Origin: Impatiens glandulifera
Taxonomy: Eukaryota > Streptophyta > Magnoliopsida > Ericales > Balsaminaceae
DNA length: 64,000 bases
Direction: 5' to 3'
NCBI RefSeq assembly: GCF_907164915.1
Contig: NC_061865.1
Location: 57,370,587 to 57,434,586, forward strand
Each line of letters starts with the position of its first letter. Positions within the stretch are counted from its first letter, which is position 1. Positions 11,988 to 24,199 of this stretch are shown here, piece by piece. The position numbers were made by a program, and so were the translations under genes. The notes under the pieces were generated by a model. The model did no database searches. It had not been told where the DNA came from and saw only the letters and a program-made list of their open reading frames with translations.

Positions 11988-14593
11988 ATGCTCCATTCTC
12001 TCCATCATTGGAGATTCTTACGGGTACGAGCAAAGCCTTTGTTCTTCGCCGTTGACAGTTCACTAATCTTCACGAAATCTTCAATCTCCGTAGTGGATAT
12101 TGATGTTACTGATTCCGACATATCGGGTTCCGATTCAATTTCTCCCTTAGCCGAAATCGATTCACCAGTTGAGGAAGTCATATCTGGATTCAGAAACACA
12201 GACGCCGCAGTCAGAAATCGTCTTCGCAGCATTGCTTCGACATTAAGTCCTCGTCAGGTTGATCAAATTCTTTATGATTTTGCGGCCACTTACCCAGATT
12301 CTGCAATCGAGTTTTTTTATTCGGTGAGGAATTCTAATGGGTTTCGGCCTTCCAATGTTTCTCATTTGGTTATTGCCCATGTTTTGGCTGCCAAAAGAAA
12401 CCTTAAAGAGTCGTGTTCTGTGTTAAACCAAATGCTGCAAGAAGAAGGTAAACAAACTATTAGCCCCCCCCATATCTTATTGATGGATGTTCACAATTGA
12501 TAGCTTATGTCTTTTCATTATTGTGATGATTTTGCTTAGGACCTGATTCGGCACCTTCACTTTGCGAGCTGCTGGTGGATAGATTCATTGATTGGGATTC
12601 AAATGGTTTGGTATGGGATCTTCTGGCCTTTACATACTCAAAATCGAACATGGTCCATGATTCACTCTTCATTCTTGCCAAAATGAAGGATTTGAAAATT
12701 TGTCCTTCCATTAAAACTTACAACAATTTGCTGCATAATAACTTCAAGAACACTGTTTTGTTTCGGAATGTATATAATGAAATCAAAACAAGTGGTACTC
12801 GGGAGAGTGAGTACACGAATTCCATTATATTGGATGGTTTATGCAGACAATCATTGCTACAAGAGGCAATTGACTATCTTCTCAAGCCTAAAGCGAAAGA
12901 TGAATCATTAACTTGTGTGACTTCTTTTAATACACTAATGGGGAGATTGTCTGAATTAGGTTATCTTGATCTTGTTAAGTCCTTGTTCTGTATGATGTTC
13001 AAGTATGGACTATTACCCGATACTTATAGCTATAACATTCTGATTGATTCATTATGCTCAGCTGGCTCCATGGAAGAATCGTTAGAATTCTTAGAGGATA
13101 TGGAGAGAAATGGCATAGAGCCGGATGTTGTAACCTACAACATCCTTATGAAAGGGTTTCGTCTGATCGGTTTGATGAGTGGGGCATGGATGATCGTTTG
13201 TAGAATGCTCTCGAAAGGATTGAATCCAAACGTTATCACATATTCAACTCTCATTTCAGGGCATTGTAAGGCAGGACATGTTGAAGACATCCGTTCTATC
13301 GGGCCTCAACATAAAGCCATCTCTTATACTGTCTTGCTAGGGTTTCTGTGTAAATCGGGTCGGGCTACTGAAGGATTGAGTTTGCTTTATGAAATGGAAA
13401 CTAGTGGGTTAAAACCAGATGTAATAGCTTATTCCATCCTCATTCATAGTTTGTGTAAGGAGGGAGAGTTATTGAAAGCGGTTGATCTATGTGAGAACAT
13501 GTGCGAGAATAGAAACTTTCCGAATTCGTTTGCACACAGCGCTATCTTATTTGGGCTATCAAAGAAATGCAAGATATCGGAGGCGCGTAAGTATTTCGAC
13601 ACATTTGCAGGAAGCGAACTGATGAAAGATGTGGTTTTGTATAACATAATGATTCACAATTATGCAAAGATTGGAAATTTAGAAGAGTGTTTGCAGTTAT
13701 ACCAACAATTGGTTCGAAAGGGAATAAGACCTACTATTGTCACTTTCAATTCCCTTATTTACGGGTTTTGTAAGAATCAAAATCTCGGCGAGGCTAAGAA
13801 ATGGTTCGATAATATCAGGAATCACGGTTTATTGCCAAACAGTGTTACTTACACGACAGTTATGGATGCATTTTCGTCAGAGGGTAATGTAAACGAATTA
13901 CTCGAGATGGTTCAGGAAATGGAGGAGAAATCTGTGGAAATGACGAATGTGACCTTCACTGTCGTTATAAAAGGACTTTGCAGGCAAAACAGACTTCAAG
14001 ATGCTCTTAGGGTTTTAGAGGACATGTATTGTAAAAACGTTTTGCCCGATCAAACAGCTTACAACATTCTCATCCACTCTTTTCTCAAAGCTGGAGAATT
14101 CAAGAAGGCTTTCGATCTGCACAAAGATATGATAGTACGAAACGTTCAGCCTTGTACAGTTACCTATAATACCCTCATCAATGGGCTTTGTGTTTATGGT
14201 AAATTGGAAACAGCCGATGCTTTATTCTTCTTACTTTGTGATGAAGGTGTTAGAATGTCGAAGGTGTCTTATTTATCGCTAATAAAAGCGCATTGTATAA
14301 AGGGTGATGTGGATAAAGCGGAGTTCTATTTCAACCAGATGATTGGAGATGGGTTTCAAACATTGATTAGTGATTACAGTTGTGTGATTAATAGACTGTG
14401 TAAAAGACTTTATGTGACGAAAGCTAAAGTTTTTCTTCGTAGGATGTTGTTTGATGGAATCCCGATGGACTTTCAGATTTTTGAGGTGATGCTTCCTGCA
14501 TTTCGTGCTGTTGGTGATCATAAATCGGAATATGAAATGTTAGCTGGAATAATCAAATGTGGCCTTGTTATATACAAAACTAAAGCCACTTGA
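11988..14593 (+). CDS. P-class pentatricopeptide repeat protein (At1g13630-like), 2 exons, 837 aa
   Basis: P-class PPR proteins bind organellar transcripts and help stabilise, process or translate them. Exon 1 is 11988-12447 and exon 2 is 12540-14593 (donor GAAGAAG/GTAAAC, acceptor TTTGCTTAG); joined, they give one open frame of 837 codons. The N-terminus is basic and Ser-rich, like a mitochondrial or plastid transit peptide. From about residue 165 to the end there are tandem 35-residue PPR units, with recurring motifs such as PDTYSYNILIDSLC, PDVVTYNILMKGF, PTIVTFNSLIYGFC and CTVTYNTLINGLC. No E, DYW or SMR domain is present. The order of distinctive segments (GAW after repeat 5, GLCVYG and IKAHCIKGD near the end, VINRLC) matches what I recall of Arabidopsis At1g13630. 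The organelle and RNA target are not known from sequence. Confidence 0.9.
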
Positions 14594-15768
14594 AATTCTC
14601 CCTACCCACAGAGAAGAATGTTTCTTGAACAGTTGGTTGGATAGAATTAGCAGAAAACATTGATATCCTATGTCTAATTTTATCTCTTCCAACTGAAACC
14701 AACAAACTGTGACTTAGATGTGTTGCAGTTCAGAAGACTTCTGTCGCGTTCTGTATTTTTGTCCGCAAAATTGATTGTGTAAGTTTCTCAAATTTTATGA
14801 ATATCTTTATCCATTTGAAGTGCATTCTAATTCTTTTCATTATTTGCAGATGACAAATCCCTCTTGGATATGCCCGATGCATTTCAATTACCAAGCTTTT
14901 CAATATAAGATTGGTGGGTTCGTCCAGATAAATGACAATCTGGAAATCCACACTGAAAATCTACACATTCTTGTTTAATATTACCAGGTAAAGATGCTCT
15001 ACCTCATTTCCCATTTCATATACTAGGGTTCTTTAAATTGTGGTACTTTTCCCATGTGGAGTGAAAAGGGTTACAATTATTATGCAATTCCAATATGCTT
15101 CTATGATTTAAGTCTTTAATGAATAAGAAATTGTAGATCCTATCCATGATAACTCCCATTCCAAAAATGTTGGAGCTGGTTAGTTATTATGATATTGTTG
15201 CCTGTAAATTATCGGTAACTGTCTGATAAAATCATCTGCTCCAATTAGCATTGAAAGTTTCATTTCCTATCAATGTTTCAGTAAAAGCTAAACTTCTTAC
15301 ATGCATTTGTCGGTTTGTTGCAGGTAAAAGGAATGTAAGTGATGGGAATTTTATCGGTTCATGGACCTGGTAGATATCGGCTCCTTTCACTATAGGTCAA
15401 GGATCCCAATCAGGCATTGAGCCTGGAAGAGCAATTACATAGCCAAAGCCAATACCTTTTAATACTAGCTAACACCCTAAAACTTCATCATAATATATAT
15501 GTATACTTTTTGACACTTAGGGCATTTGTCATCAATCCATTCCCCAAAAGTTCTTGTACCAACTTGGATTGATTGAAATAAATTAAATCTGTAGTTTTTA
15601 ACTTGTGTTTGAGCTCATTTATAAATAGTGGTCAATTTTATTGTTAGCAAATATATTCAAATTCATAAAGCTTTTTTTGGATTTGAGTTATTTTAATAAT
15701 ATTTAAATATATTGACCATTTTCAAGAATCCTCTCATTAATCATCTATCAACTAAAATACCTTCTATT

Positions 15769-15810
<42 letters not shown>

Positions 15811-16345
15811 AGATTTGAAATTATTTAAATAATCTTATCAAGATCTTGGAGAATTTAAAATAAAGAAAACTAATCAAACCAAGAACCTGAATGGTTTAGT
15901 GAAGAATCTTTAAAGATTCATCCTAAAGCTTCTTCTTGTTAGATTAATATTATTATTATTATGATTGCAGAGTGTATTATAATGGATCGAAAAAAACATG
16001 ACATGGCGTCAGCCATATATGATTTGACAAATTCCAAACACAAATGAAGCTTTGTCGGATCCAATTTCGAGACGTGGACAACTGTCAGAGGTTCTCTTTC
16101 ATTCTGGTTCTTCTTCCCGTTCCCCTGTTTTTGTTCATTCCTTTCCTGTCTTCGCTGACTCGAAAACTCTTCCAAATTTCAAGTTCTTCTTTCTTCCCTT
16201 AGCCGTTTTTCATCCTCAGAAAAAACCCATTTCCCCACATCAGCACAAAACGACGATTTCATATCTGATCAGCAATCTGCCACTCAAAAAAGAAAAAAGA
16301 TTGAACTTTTACTGTTAATCCCAATTCCCGCCAATCTTCCCTTTA
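14594..16345 (+). other. PPR 3' region and intergenic DNA up to ICME
   Basis: The first about 880 bases have near-genic base composition and contain AG/GT signals such as TTTGCAG near 14850 and GTTGCAG near 15320, so a spliced PPR 3' UTR is possible. From about 15500 the DNA is AT-rich and contains a (TA)n run at 15774-15804. The last 300 bases are pyrimidine-rich and probably carry the ICME leader. No other gene is seen. Confidence 0.45.
15774..15804. repeat. (TA)n microsatellite
   Basis: An uninterrupted run of about 15 TA dinucleotides in AT-rich intergenic DNA. Confidence 0.95.
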
Positions 16346-18447
16346 ATGGAGGATCCAATTCTTCCCATTCGTGATCCATCCTTAACTAGACCACCACAAC
16401 CCTCTTCCTTATCTTCATTATATCCATCAGGTAATTCAGAGGATACAGAGGTCACTCGTCTTCTCATAACTCCACAAATGAGTGAAATTGAAAGGCCTAT
16501 CTTGATCACAAGAACTTCAAGTTATAATTCCACCAGCAGATCAGATGAAATTGGATCACAATCATTTCATGATGGCACAAGCCATCCTTCATCCGACATG
16601 TTTCTGTTGACCAGACTCATATTCCATCTCCTACGTTGTATTGGGTATTGGGTATATTCGATTCCCACTAAAAACATCTTGTTTTGTAAACTAATTCACA
16701 TTTCTCGATCATTTTCAGGTTATGTTACAGATTAATCATGAGGTTTCTGGCACTATGCTGTTACGCGATCTTTCTTTTACCCGGTTTTATACAAGGTTTG
16801 TAGTGTTTGTTCTATAACATTGATTCATTTCTTGATTGAATTATTAATTTTCATGTGAATTCTTATAACTTATACAGTTGGATACCATTATTACTTCTCA
16901 AGGCAAGTCCGAAGAGACATTGTTTATGGTGATCAACCAAGGAATAAGTATATATATACATGGTTAATTGGTTATAACCTTGTTTGAATTGTTTTTATCT
17001 TCTTCTCAACCGCGATCATCGTGCAGACTTGATCTGTTTTTGCCTGTAAACTGCGAAAGCCCAAAGCCAGTTGTTGCATTTGTAACCGGGGGAGCCTGGA
17101 TTATTGGGTGGGTAAAAATGCATGAAATTTATACAAAAATTATGGATTGTGACTTTCGGGTTTGAATGTTTGATGCAGATACAAAGCATGGGGTTCTCTT
17201 TTAGGGCAACAGTTAGCAGAAAGAGGCATTATAGTTGCATGTATAGATTACAGGTGACAACTTCTTTCCTTTTTTTAAGGTTGCTTGGTTCATTTTTGTT
17301 CTATATATACTATGATATAATCTTTTGTTTTGTTTTATGTATATGTAGAAATTATCCTCAAGGAACCATTAGTGACATGGTTGATGATTCGTCTCGGGGT
17401 ATTGCATTCGTGTGTAATCATATCGGTGAATATGGAGGTGATCCAAACAGGTTAGCCGGGCAGGAAATAAAATGTTTGCGAAAATTCGATTTTTATTTGG
17501 TGTTTTTTTGATTTTTGGTAGGATTTACTTAATGGGACAATCAGCTGGTGCTCATATTGCTGCATGTACTCTCATTGAGCAGGCAATGAAAGAAACCGGA
17601 GAAGGCGATAATTCTACTTCTTGGAGTTTGTCACAAATTAAGGCTTATTTTGGTTTATCGGGCGGGTAATTTATGAAAAATTTGACATTTTCACGAGTTT
17701 AATTGAGTTTTAATTAATTTGTATTGTATTTGTTTGTATTGACAGGTACAATATGTTTAACCTTGTGGACCACTTTCATAGTCGAGGCCTATTTCGATCA
17801 TTGTTTTTCAAGTGCGTTACTAAAGACATTTTTATTACAAATTATAACTGTTTTTTAAACATTAGAATGGTTTTATCAGAATTATGGAGGGCGAAGAATC
17901 GTTACAGAAATTCTCTCCTGAAATTGTCGTTCAAAATCCAGCAATTACAGTTGCAGTTTCGCGACTCCCTCGGTTTGTACTTTTTCATGGTACCGGAGAT
18001 TATTCAATTCCTTCGGAAGCAAGGTAATTTATATACAACCTATAAGTCATCCTGTTTTTGCACATTTCTATAGTAATACAACTTTTTTTTGGTAGTTTGT
18101 CTTTCGCGAACACTCTTGAAAGAGTTGGAGTGAAAGCCGAAGCAATTATGTACGATGGAAAATCCCATACCGATGTTTTTCTTCAAGTAAACAAATTCAA
18201 TTATTAATTTTTTTTATTAATGACAACCATCACCATATTCCCCACTCTGTTTTTTTGTTTTTTAACATTAGTTCCATGATTATAGGATCCAATGAGGGGT
18301 GGAGAAGATGAACTTTTCCACGATGTTGTTAAGAATATCCATGCGGGTGATGAAGAGGCTTTAAGAAGAGATTCATTGGCTCGGCCTAGGAAACGTCTTG
18401 TACCCGAGTTCTTGTTGAAGTTAGCTCATATTGTCAGCCCATTCTAA
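16346..18447 (+). CDS. ICME: Isoprenylcysteine alpha-carbonyl methylesterase (ICME family), 11 exons, 436 aa
   Basis: This enzyme removes the methyl ester from C-terminal isoprenylcysteine, reversing the last step of CaaX processing; plant members sit in the ER/Golgi and affect ABA responses. Exons: 16346-16644, 16719-16795, 16878-16947, 17027-17107, 17179-17253, 17349-17450, 17522-17665, 17746-17811, 17880-18023, 18096-18186, 18286-18447. All introns are GT-AG and phases join in frame. A Ser/Thr-rich N-terminus precedes a membrane segment ([16 protein letters not shown], about 110-125). The alpha/beta-hydrolase core shows TGGAWIIG, the nucleophile elbow GQSAGAH (Ser242), GTGDYSIP (Asp345) and SHTDVF (His377). 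The C-terminal [19 protein letters not shown] is the typical ICME ending. The only uncertain junction is exon 1/2, where I chose the acceptor CATTTTCAG at 16718. Which ICME or ICME-like paralogue this is cannot be settled. Confidence 0.93.
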
Positions 18448-18610
18448 CCATTTTTTATATATAATTGTAGCATAAATACATCAATTAGTTTATTTAATAG
18501 GATAACAAGTTACAAACATACAGAAATTGAAGAAAATCATTGAACATGGATAACACTTCATTCAATCATATCATGATAGCTTATTATAACATGATTATGT
18601 TTTAATTCCA

Positions 18611-18873
18611 TCAATGTTTTGCTCCTGATTTCCCACCTTTTCCCTGAAAAAGAGAAAATTAACTCAATTCTATGAACATAAACATAAAAAAGAGTCTTAT
18701 ATGTGATTTACCTTCTTCTTAGTTTCCTGAGTAGCCTTTGGTGCAACCGTCTTCTTTGACGAGCCTTTAGAAGATGGTCCTTTCGAAGGACCGTCACTGG
18801 TTTTGACAGCTACCTTTTCGGCGTGTCCATACAGCTGACTGCCTGCGGGTTTTTCAGCCTTCATTGATGCCAT
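18611..18873 (-). CDS. Small Lys-rich basic protein, 2 exons, 64 aa
   Basis: A minus-strand ATG at 18873 opens a frame of 54 codons to a GT donor (exon 18873-18712). A short intron with a CCCTTTTTCAG-like acceptor leads to a second exon 18643-18611 that ends in TGA, giving 64 residues. The protein starts MASMKAEKP and contains Lys/Ser/Thr/Gly-rich low-complexity sequence and a terminal GKGGKSGAKH. It has no signal peptide, membrane segment or known catalytic motif. Support for a real gene is the regular codon frame, good splice sites, a TATA-like element at 18945-18957 and base composition unlike the surrounding AT-rich DNA. I recall short uncharacterised plant proteins of this type but cannot name a function. 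It is tail-to-tail with ICME, only 163 bases apart. Confidence 0.65.
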
Positions 18874-18944
18874 TATACAAGAAACAGAAGATGTTCAAAT
18901 GAGCTGATGAATGATGATACTTAAAATAAACTTCATGATAATAG

Positions 18945-18957
18945 CTTATATATATGT
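18945..18957 (-). promoter_or_regulatory. TATA box of the small basic protein gene
   Basis: On the minus strand the sequence reads TATATATAAG about 75 bases upstream of the start codon, a typical plant TATA position with a short leader. Confidence 0.45.
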
Positions 18958-21402
18958 CATAAAAGGTTGGTTAGGATCAGATGCTATGGATGATTCTATT
19001 CTAGATGAGTTTAATTAGTTCCTGTTATTATATGATCTGATCTTCAAAGTACAACAGTTTGATTCTACCATCAAGTGGTAAAACATTGGAATTGGATGCT
19101 ATGTGAATGAGCATAATCTAGAAAGTTCTGAAATACTCATTCTGTCCCATTTGGAAACACTTATTTTTTGAATTTGTTGTATGTGACCAAATCTAATTTT
19201 CATAAGTTAGGCATATATAAAATTTTGGGAATAATTAAATTGTTTTTACTTATGAATTTTATCAGAGTTAAAGGTTGTTAATTATTTGATGTCTTGATTG
19301 ATACCATTCTTTTTTCTTTACTTATTAACTACTTTAATGGTTTCTAAGGATATAAAAAGGTATAATGATGATCCTCTGATTTATAATATAGTGCCTTTTG
19401 AGAGGAACCCACCCTTCAACTTGTGCAATAATTCATAGAATCAGTTATACAAAAGCATCAATTTCCTTCCTTGAGTTCAAGGTGAAGGTGTACTTCTATG
19501 GATTGAAAAAGATTCTCAAGAAAAATCTTACTTACAACCTATTAACACTTAAAAACAACCCTTCTATTTTGATAACGTTAAAAATGTATGTTTGAAGAGG
19601 TGAGTAACTACTGTATATCATAAATTTTTTTATCTATATCAAACTAAAAAATTTGGTATAAGAAAAATCATATTGTTGCCGTACCGTTATTTTGATATAC
19701 CGAAATCTCAGTACGATACAAGTTCAATATCGAATATTAACTGTGTACCGTGATTTTGGTACGGTAATAGTATTAAATCGTTCATATCAAATAATATAAA
19801 AATTTAATAATATTTTGATTTTAAAAAATTATATTTTTATAATTAAATTAATATCAATTTTTTTTTTTAGAAAAAATAAATTTATTAAAGTTATAGAAAA
19901 AAATTAAATACTTTTAGAATTAGAACATTAAATTTGTTCTAAAAAAAAATAAATTTAGTAAGATGGTTTGACTTGTTGATTAGACTGATTTTGTTACAAA
20001 GTTTAATAAGACGATTATGTGAATCTAAATTTTGAAATTAAAATTTATTTATTTATGAGTATTATATATATATATATACATATATTTAATTTATAAATAT
20101 TATTTTATATCGATATACTTAAATTTTAAAAATTTTATAATTTTATCGTATTAATAATTTTGGTATCGGTATCATATTTTTATATACCAAAAATCAGTAA
20201 GTTTTCCGCTCCCATACTTATACTATTTTATTTTAAACAAACAACCATAGTAGCAAGAACCTAATATTTAATCAATCAAGAATCATATCTAAGAAACCTA
20301 ATTAATGTTTTATATTGAATTCACCTTAAGAACACTGCGAATTTAAAATATGTTCACTTCATGGCTCATGCTAGTCAACTTTAAATAAATCGGGTTACAA
20401 ACGTGTTTGAATAAAAATAAAATGGCCAGAAAATTCCATTAGTATTTAATTTATTTTCTATGATGCGTATTTAAACTAGGAATTAGGTCTTATTAAATTT
20501 TAGCGGGTCCAACACGGCATTATACAACACTTGTAAATAATGGTCAATAAAGACTATAGTATAACCCATCACTATTCTCTTCAAACGTGTCAAATAGTTA
20601 GTCAAATAATTAACTAAGGCCTTCATAAAATTATGATTATTCAAATAACCGGTTTATATAAAAGATAATGATTAATTATGATTTAAAAAAGGTAATGACT
20701 TAAATAATATTTGATATATAATAATAAAATAAAAATAAAAATAAAAATAATTTAAAATAAAGATTATTTTAATATTTTAAATAATAAATTTAGTTAAAAT
20801 AGAAAATATTTTAAATATTTTTAGACTTAAAGTTAAAGAAAAATGATATGATATTTTTGAGTTATGATTATTTAAATAATTTATGTCGAATATGGCTTAA
20901 GTAAGAATTCCATAAAACATTAATTAGTCACAGCTAACCCAATTACTCTCAAGAGAAAATTTTACATTACTTAAAAATTTGAGCCATCTGAAAAATGATT
21001 TAGACAACAAAAATATAATGATAACAAATACACTAATCGGATGTAGTTGCGTGTTAGAGAGAAAAAAAAAATGTCTAAAAAAATTATAATAAATTAAAAG
21101 AAATGGTCATCTTTGGGAAATTTTTTTCATAAATATGACTATATTTAAAATATTTTTGTCCCAAACATGACCATTTTTTAAAATTTATTTTTTAGTATGA
21201 TTTTTTTTTTTATTTCTATCTCCTACACAAGTGTCAGACTATGTCAGATTCGTGACTTTGCTTTCGTTCACAACTTCGTTACCCTATCCTGTCTCTATTA
21301 AATTTCATCAAATTCCCCTCTTCAATCTTATTTCAACTACAATGTTAAAAATATATATTTTGTATAGGATCACAACATATTTCTAATCAACTTCTCTCGT
21401 TT
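18958..21402. other. Intergenic DNA with degenerate transposon remnants
   Basis: No gene is seen. Between about 19665 and 20215 motifs such as GTACCGT, ATACCGAAATCTC and GGTATCGGTATCAT recur in both orientations around an AT-rich centre, resembling a decayed MITE. I found no clear target duplication. The rest is AT-rich with stops in all frames. Confidence 0.45.
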
Positions 21403-21410
21403 TTAGAACA
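21403..21410. repeat. Left target-site duplication of hAT-like element
   Basis: TTAGAACA, identical to 22226-22233. Eight base pairs is the duplication length made by hAT transposases. Confidence 0.75.
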
Positions 21411-22225
21411 ATAGTTTCGAAACCCAGTTCGGTCTGTCAGTCCGACCGGCAAACCCAGTGAACCGATCGTCAAACTGGATTACTGGGTTGATAAAAAAAT
21501 AAAAAATGCAATCAACCCAATTAAACTCGGTCAACTCGTTAGCTGAACCGGAAATCCGACAACCCAGTTTAACCTAGCGGGTTTATCATATATTTTTTAT
21601 TATAAAAAAACACTTATTTTTTTTCTCATTTATCACTCTCTCAGTTCCTTTCTTTCCATTTTTGGTTCCTATTGGGTTTACTTATTTTTAGTTCAATTTG
21701 GGTAGATTACCAATTTTTAGTTCTAGACACCGGGAATGACAAACTATTTCATTCACCTTAAGTTCCATCTCATACCTGAACCAACTGATTATGTTTTTAC
21801 CAAACTAAAAAAACGATTTAAGGTGACATTGTAAATAATAACTTAAAATTAGTTTATTCTCCAGATAAAATCATAGTTATCCAAAAATCGAAGGTTGTAG
21901 TTTGATTTGAAGCTTTGTCCCTCACATAATCCAGTTAAGTCTATTTTATTTCAACTTTTTTTTAAGTTATTGTCATCACTTTCTTGTCAAAATTTGGCTT
22001 ATTTTGAAGTTCATACTTTATATAAATGATAACAATAATTTGATACTATTTTTGGTTAATACTATATATATATATTTGGATTATTATGTCTGGATTTTTG
22101 TCATTTTTATATTATTTTGTTATTATATGAACCCACTATTTAAACCAGTTGATCCATTGGTTGAACTAATAACCTCCACCTCCTTTCATCGAGTTGATGA
22201 CCGGGACCGAGTTTCAAAACTATGC
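21411..22225. mobile_element. Non-autonomous hAT-type element, 815 bp
   Basis: The element is flanked by the perfect 8-bp repeat TTAGAACA. Its ends are inverted repeats: the left begins ATAGTTTCGAAACCCAGT, and the complement of the right end reads GCATAGTTTTGAAACTCGGT, followed on both sides by GGTC/CCGG-rich sequence. The interior is AT-rich with no transposase. Pairs of CCGGT/ACCGG-like motifs near both ends look like subterminal binding sites. The right end has two extra terminal bases compared with the left. Confidence 0.75.
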
Positions 22226-22233
22226 TTAGAACA
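22226..22233. repeat. Right target-site duplication of hAT-like element
   Basis: TTAGAACA, the second copy of the 8-bp duplication at 21403-21410. Confidence 0.75.
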
Positions 22234-23493
22234 CTACTATTAGAGAATCTAAATAAAGACAACTTATAGGTTTAAACCTTAAAACATTTCCAATTGACCA
22301 GCCCCTCCTCCCAATTATTATCTTTTCAAGTTCGGAGTTAAGATTTAAAATTTATCTAAACTAAAAACTTTATTTGAAATTTAATCAGGATAAGATTAAT
22401 TCGGCTAAGATTGGAATAACTGATATAATTATTGTATGGACTATCCCAATGAGAATATGGAGAAAAAGTAGTAACTTTTTGAGTTAGTGGGTACCACTAA
22501 AGCCCATGTAACAAACATAATACGTACCGCTTCCCTACTATTCTTAAAAATAATATAAAATAATAATATTTTTATTTTAAAATATAAATTATTTTACATC
22601 AGCTTCTTTATCCTTATTTATATATCATTTAAATATTTATTAAAACAACCAACTTTTCAACCACTTTATCATATATATTTAAATATTCATTAAAACAAAC
22701 AACTTCTCAACTACCTCAATCATGAAAGAGAAAATATATTATTTTATTATTTAGGGATGCTACAGTAATCCCTAAATATAAAGATTCACTATTTATCGTC
22801 CCTAAAAAATTATAAGGATAAGGAATTTGATAAAGCATTTTTTTTATAACTTTTATATTATTTATCTTCATAATAGAGATAAAACACATTTTAAGGATTA
22901 TGCTACAAATGCCCTAAATCATAACATATTAATATTCAACCATCTTTCACATCCCAAAAATCCTGTTAATTTGATGTTACATATACACTCATAAAATGAC
23001 ACCTATACACAAAAGTGGTCTCTTTTTTTTTTTTTTTTTTTTTTCCTTTCTTATTTTTTTTTATTGTTTTTTTTCTTTGTACATGTGTCATTTTGAGAGT
23101 CATCAAAGAACAATAAATGAGAAGATCATGTGAACTTCATGATTTTTATTTTATTAGAACTCTGCCTTGTCATGATGACTTTTATACATCCTTTTATTAA
23201 TTGTTTTCACCACAAAATTGCAATTTCCTCCATTACTTTTTTTTTTATTCAGGTTTAATCCGGGATAATCGATCATGTATTAATTTGTATACAAGTAAGT
23301 TTATACATTATACATTCAAGAAATAGAAAATTACCAAAAGCATGATAATATTGTAAGAATGTAATTAATTAATTAAGCACACAACACAAGATCTATGTAT
23401 ATATATGTATAATTTGCTAGCTGAGAATCATGAATGAATATTAATGAATCTGATGGATCAATTTGGTCTCCTCCTCGATCGATCGATCAATCA
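22234..23493. other. Intergenic DNA downstream of the IDA-like gene
   Basis: AT-rich with a T-run at about 23022-23044. The last 200 bases, which include repeated GATC/GATCGATCGATC, probably hold the 3' UTR of the minus-strand peptide gene. No other gene is seen. Confidence 0.5.
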
Positions 23494-23730
23494 TCAATTG
23501 TGTCTTCTAGATGGACCAGAGGGAGGAACATACATGCCTTTAGAAAGCTTATTGAGAAGAAGCAAGGTCGGCCGCCGCAGATGATCATGATGAGTTCCTC
23601 CTCCTCCTCCTCCGGTCGCCGGATTCATCATCATCATGCATGGCCGAGCTGCGAAAGAAGACCCAATAAAAAGAAGTACCATTAATACCATAGAGAGAAA
23701 GAGAAATAAATTGCGCCTGGTGGAAGCCAT
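23494..23730 (-). CDS. IDL: IDA-like secreted peptide precursor (IDL family), 78 aa
   Basis: This is a precursor of an INFLORESCENCE DEFICIENT IN ABSCISSION-type signal peptide, a family perceived by HAESA/HSL receptor kinases in cell separation and root development. The single-exon protein starts MASTRRN and has an N-terminal signal peptide (about residues 8-28, NLFLFLSMVLMVLLFIG, ending SSFAA). A variable region with four consecutive Met and six Gly follows. The C-terminal EPIP-type motif reads KLSKGMYVPPSGPSRRHN. The core PPSGPSRRHN matches the conserved PPSxPSKRHN of IDA/IDL. The precursor ends exactly at the motif Asn, with no C-terminal extension. His/Gly codon runs show as triplet repeats in the DNA. 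Family is firm; the closest IDL member is not decided. Confidence 0.9.
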   Translation of the reverse strand: MASTRRNLFLFLSMVLMVLLFIGSSFAARPCMMMMNPATGGGGGGTHHDHLRRPTLLLLNKLSKGMYVPPSGPSRRHN

Positions 23731-24199
23731 TGGAGTATGGAGAGAGAATTAGAGAGATGGGTTTCCATTATTAGTGTGTTTATGGTGCCTTTTAAATGGT
23801 GGGTTTGCATGGAAACAAAGAAAAAGTCACCATCTTTGGACGCAAAGGAGAGAGATGATGAGTACTGTGTGTGTGATTTGTGAAGTACACGTCTTGATTG
23901 AAGTCAACGGTACTAGAGAAGAAGAAGAAGTCATTCAAGGATTTGTTTTGAATGGCCGCCGGCCAGTTTTTTCCTTCAATTTTCCATGTACCTTCTTTTT
24001 ACTTGAATACATACTCTATTTTTTACTTAGAATTTGTTTGATATTGTATTTAGATTTTGTATGAATTTTGTATTTATTGATAAAATTAATGGGTTATTTT
24101 AGATTTATTTAAGATAAAATATATATTTAAAATTTTAATTTAATAAAAATAAAGTAAATGTGAATTCCTATAGAAAAAATTTTGGGATTCTAAATTCTT
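23731..24199 (-). promoter_or_regulatory. Upstream region of the IDA-like peptide gene
   Basis: About 230 bases immediately upstream are less AT-rich and probably contain the leader and core promoter. Beyond about 24000 the sequence becomes AT-rich. No specific cis element was assigned. Confidence 0.3.
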
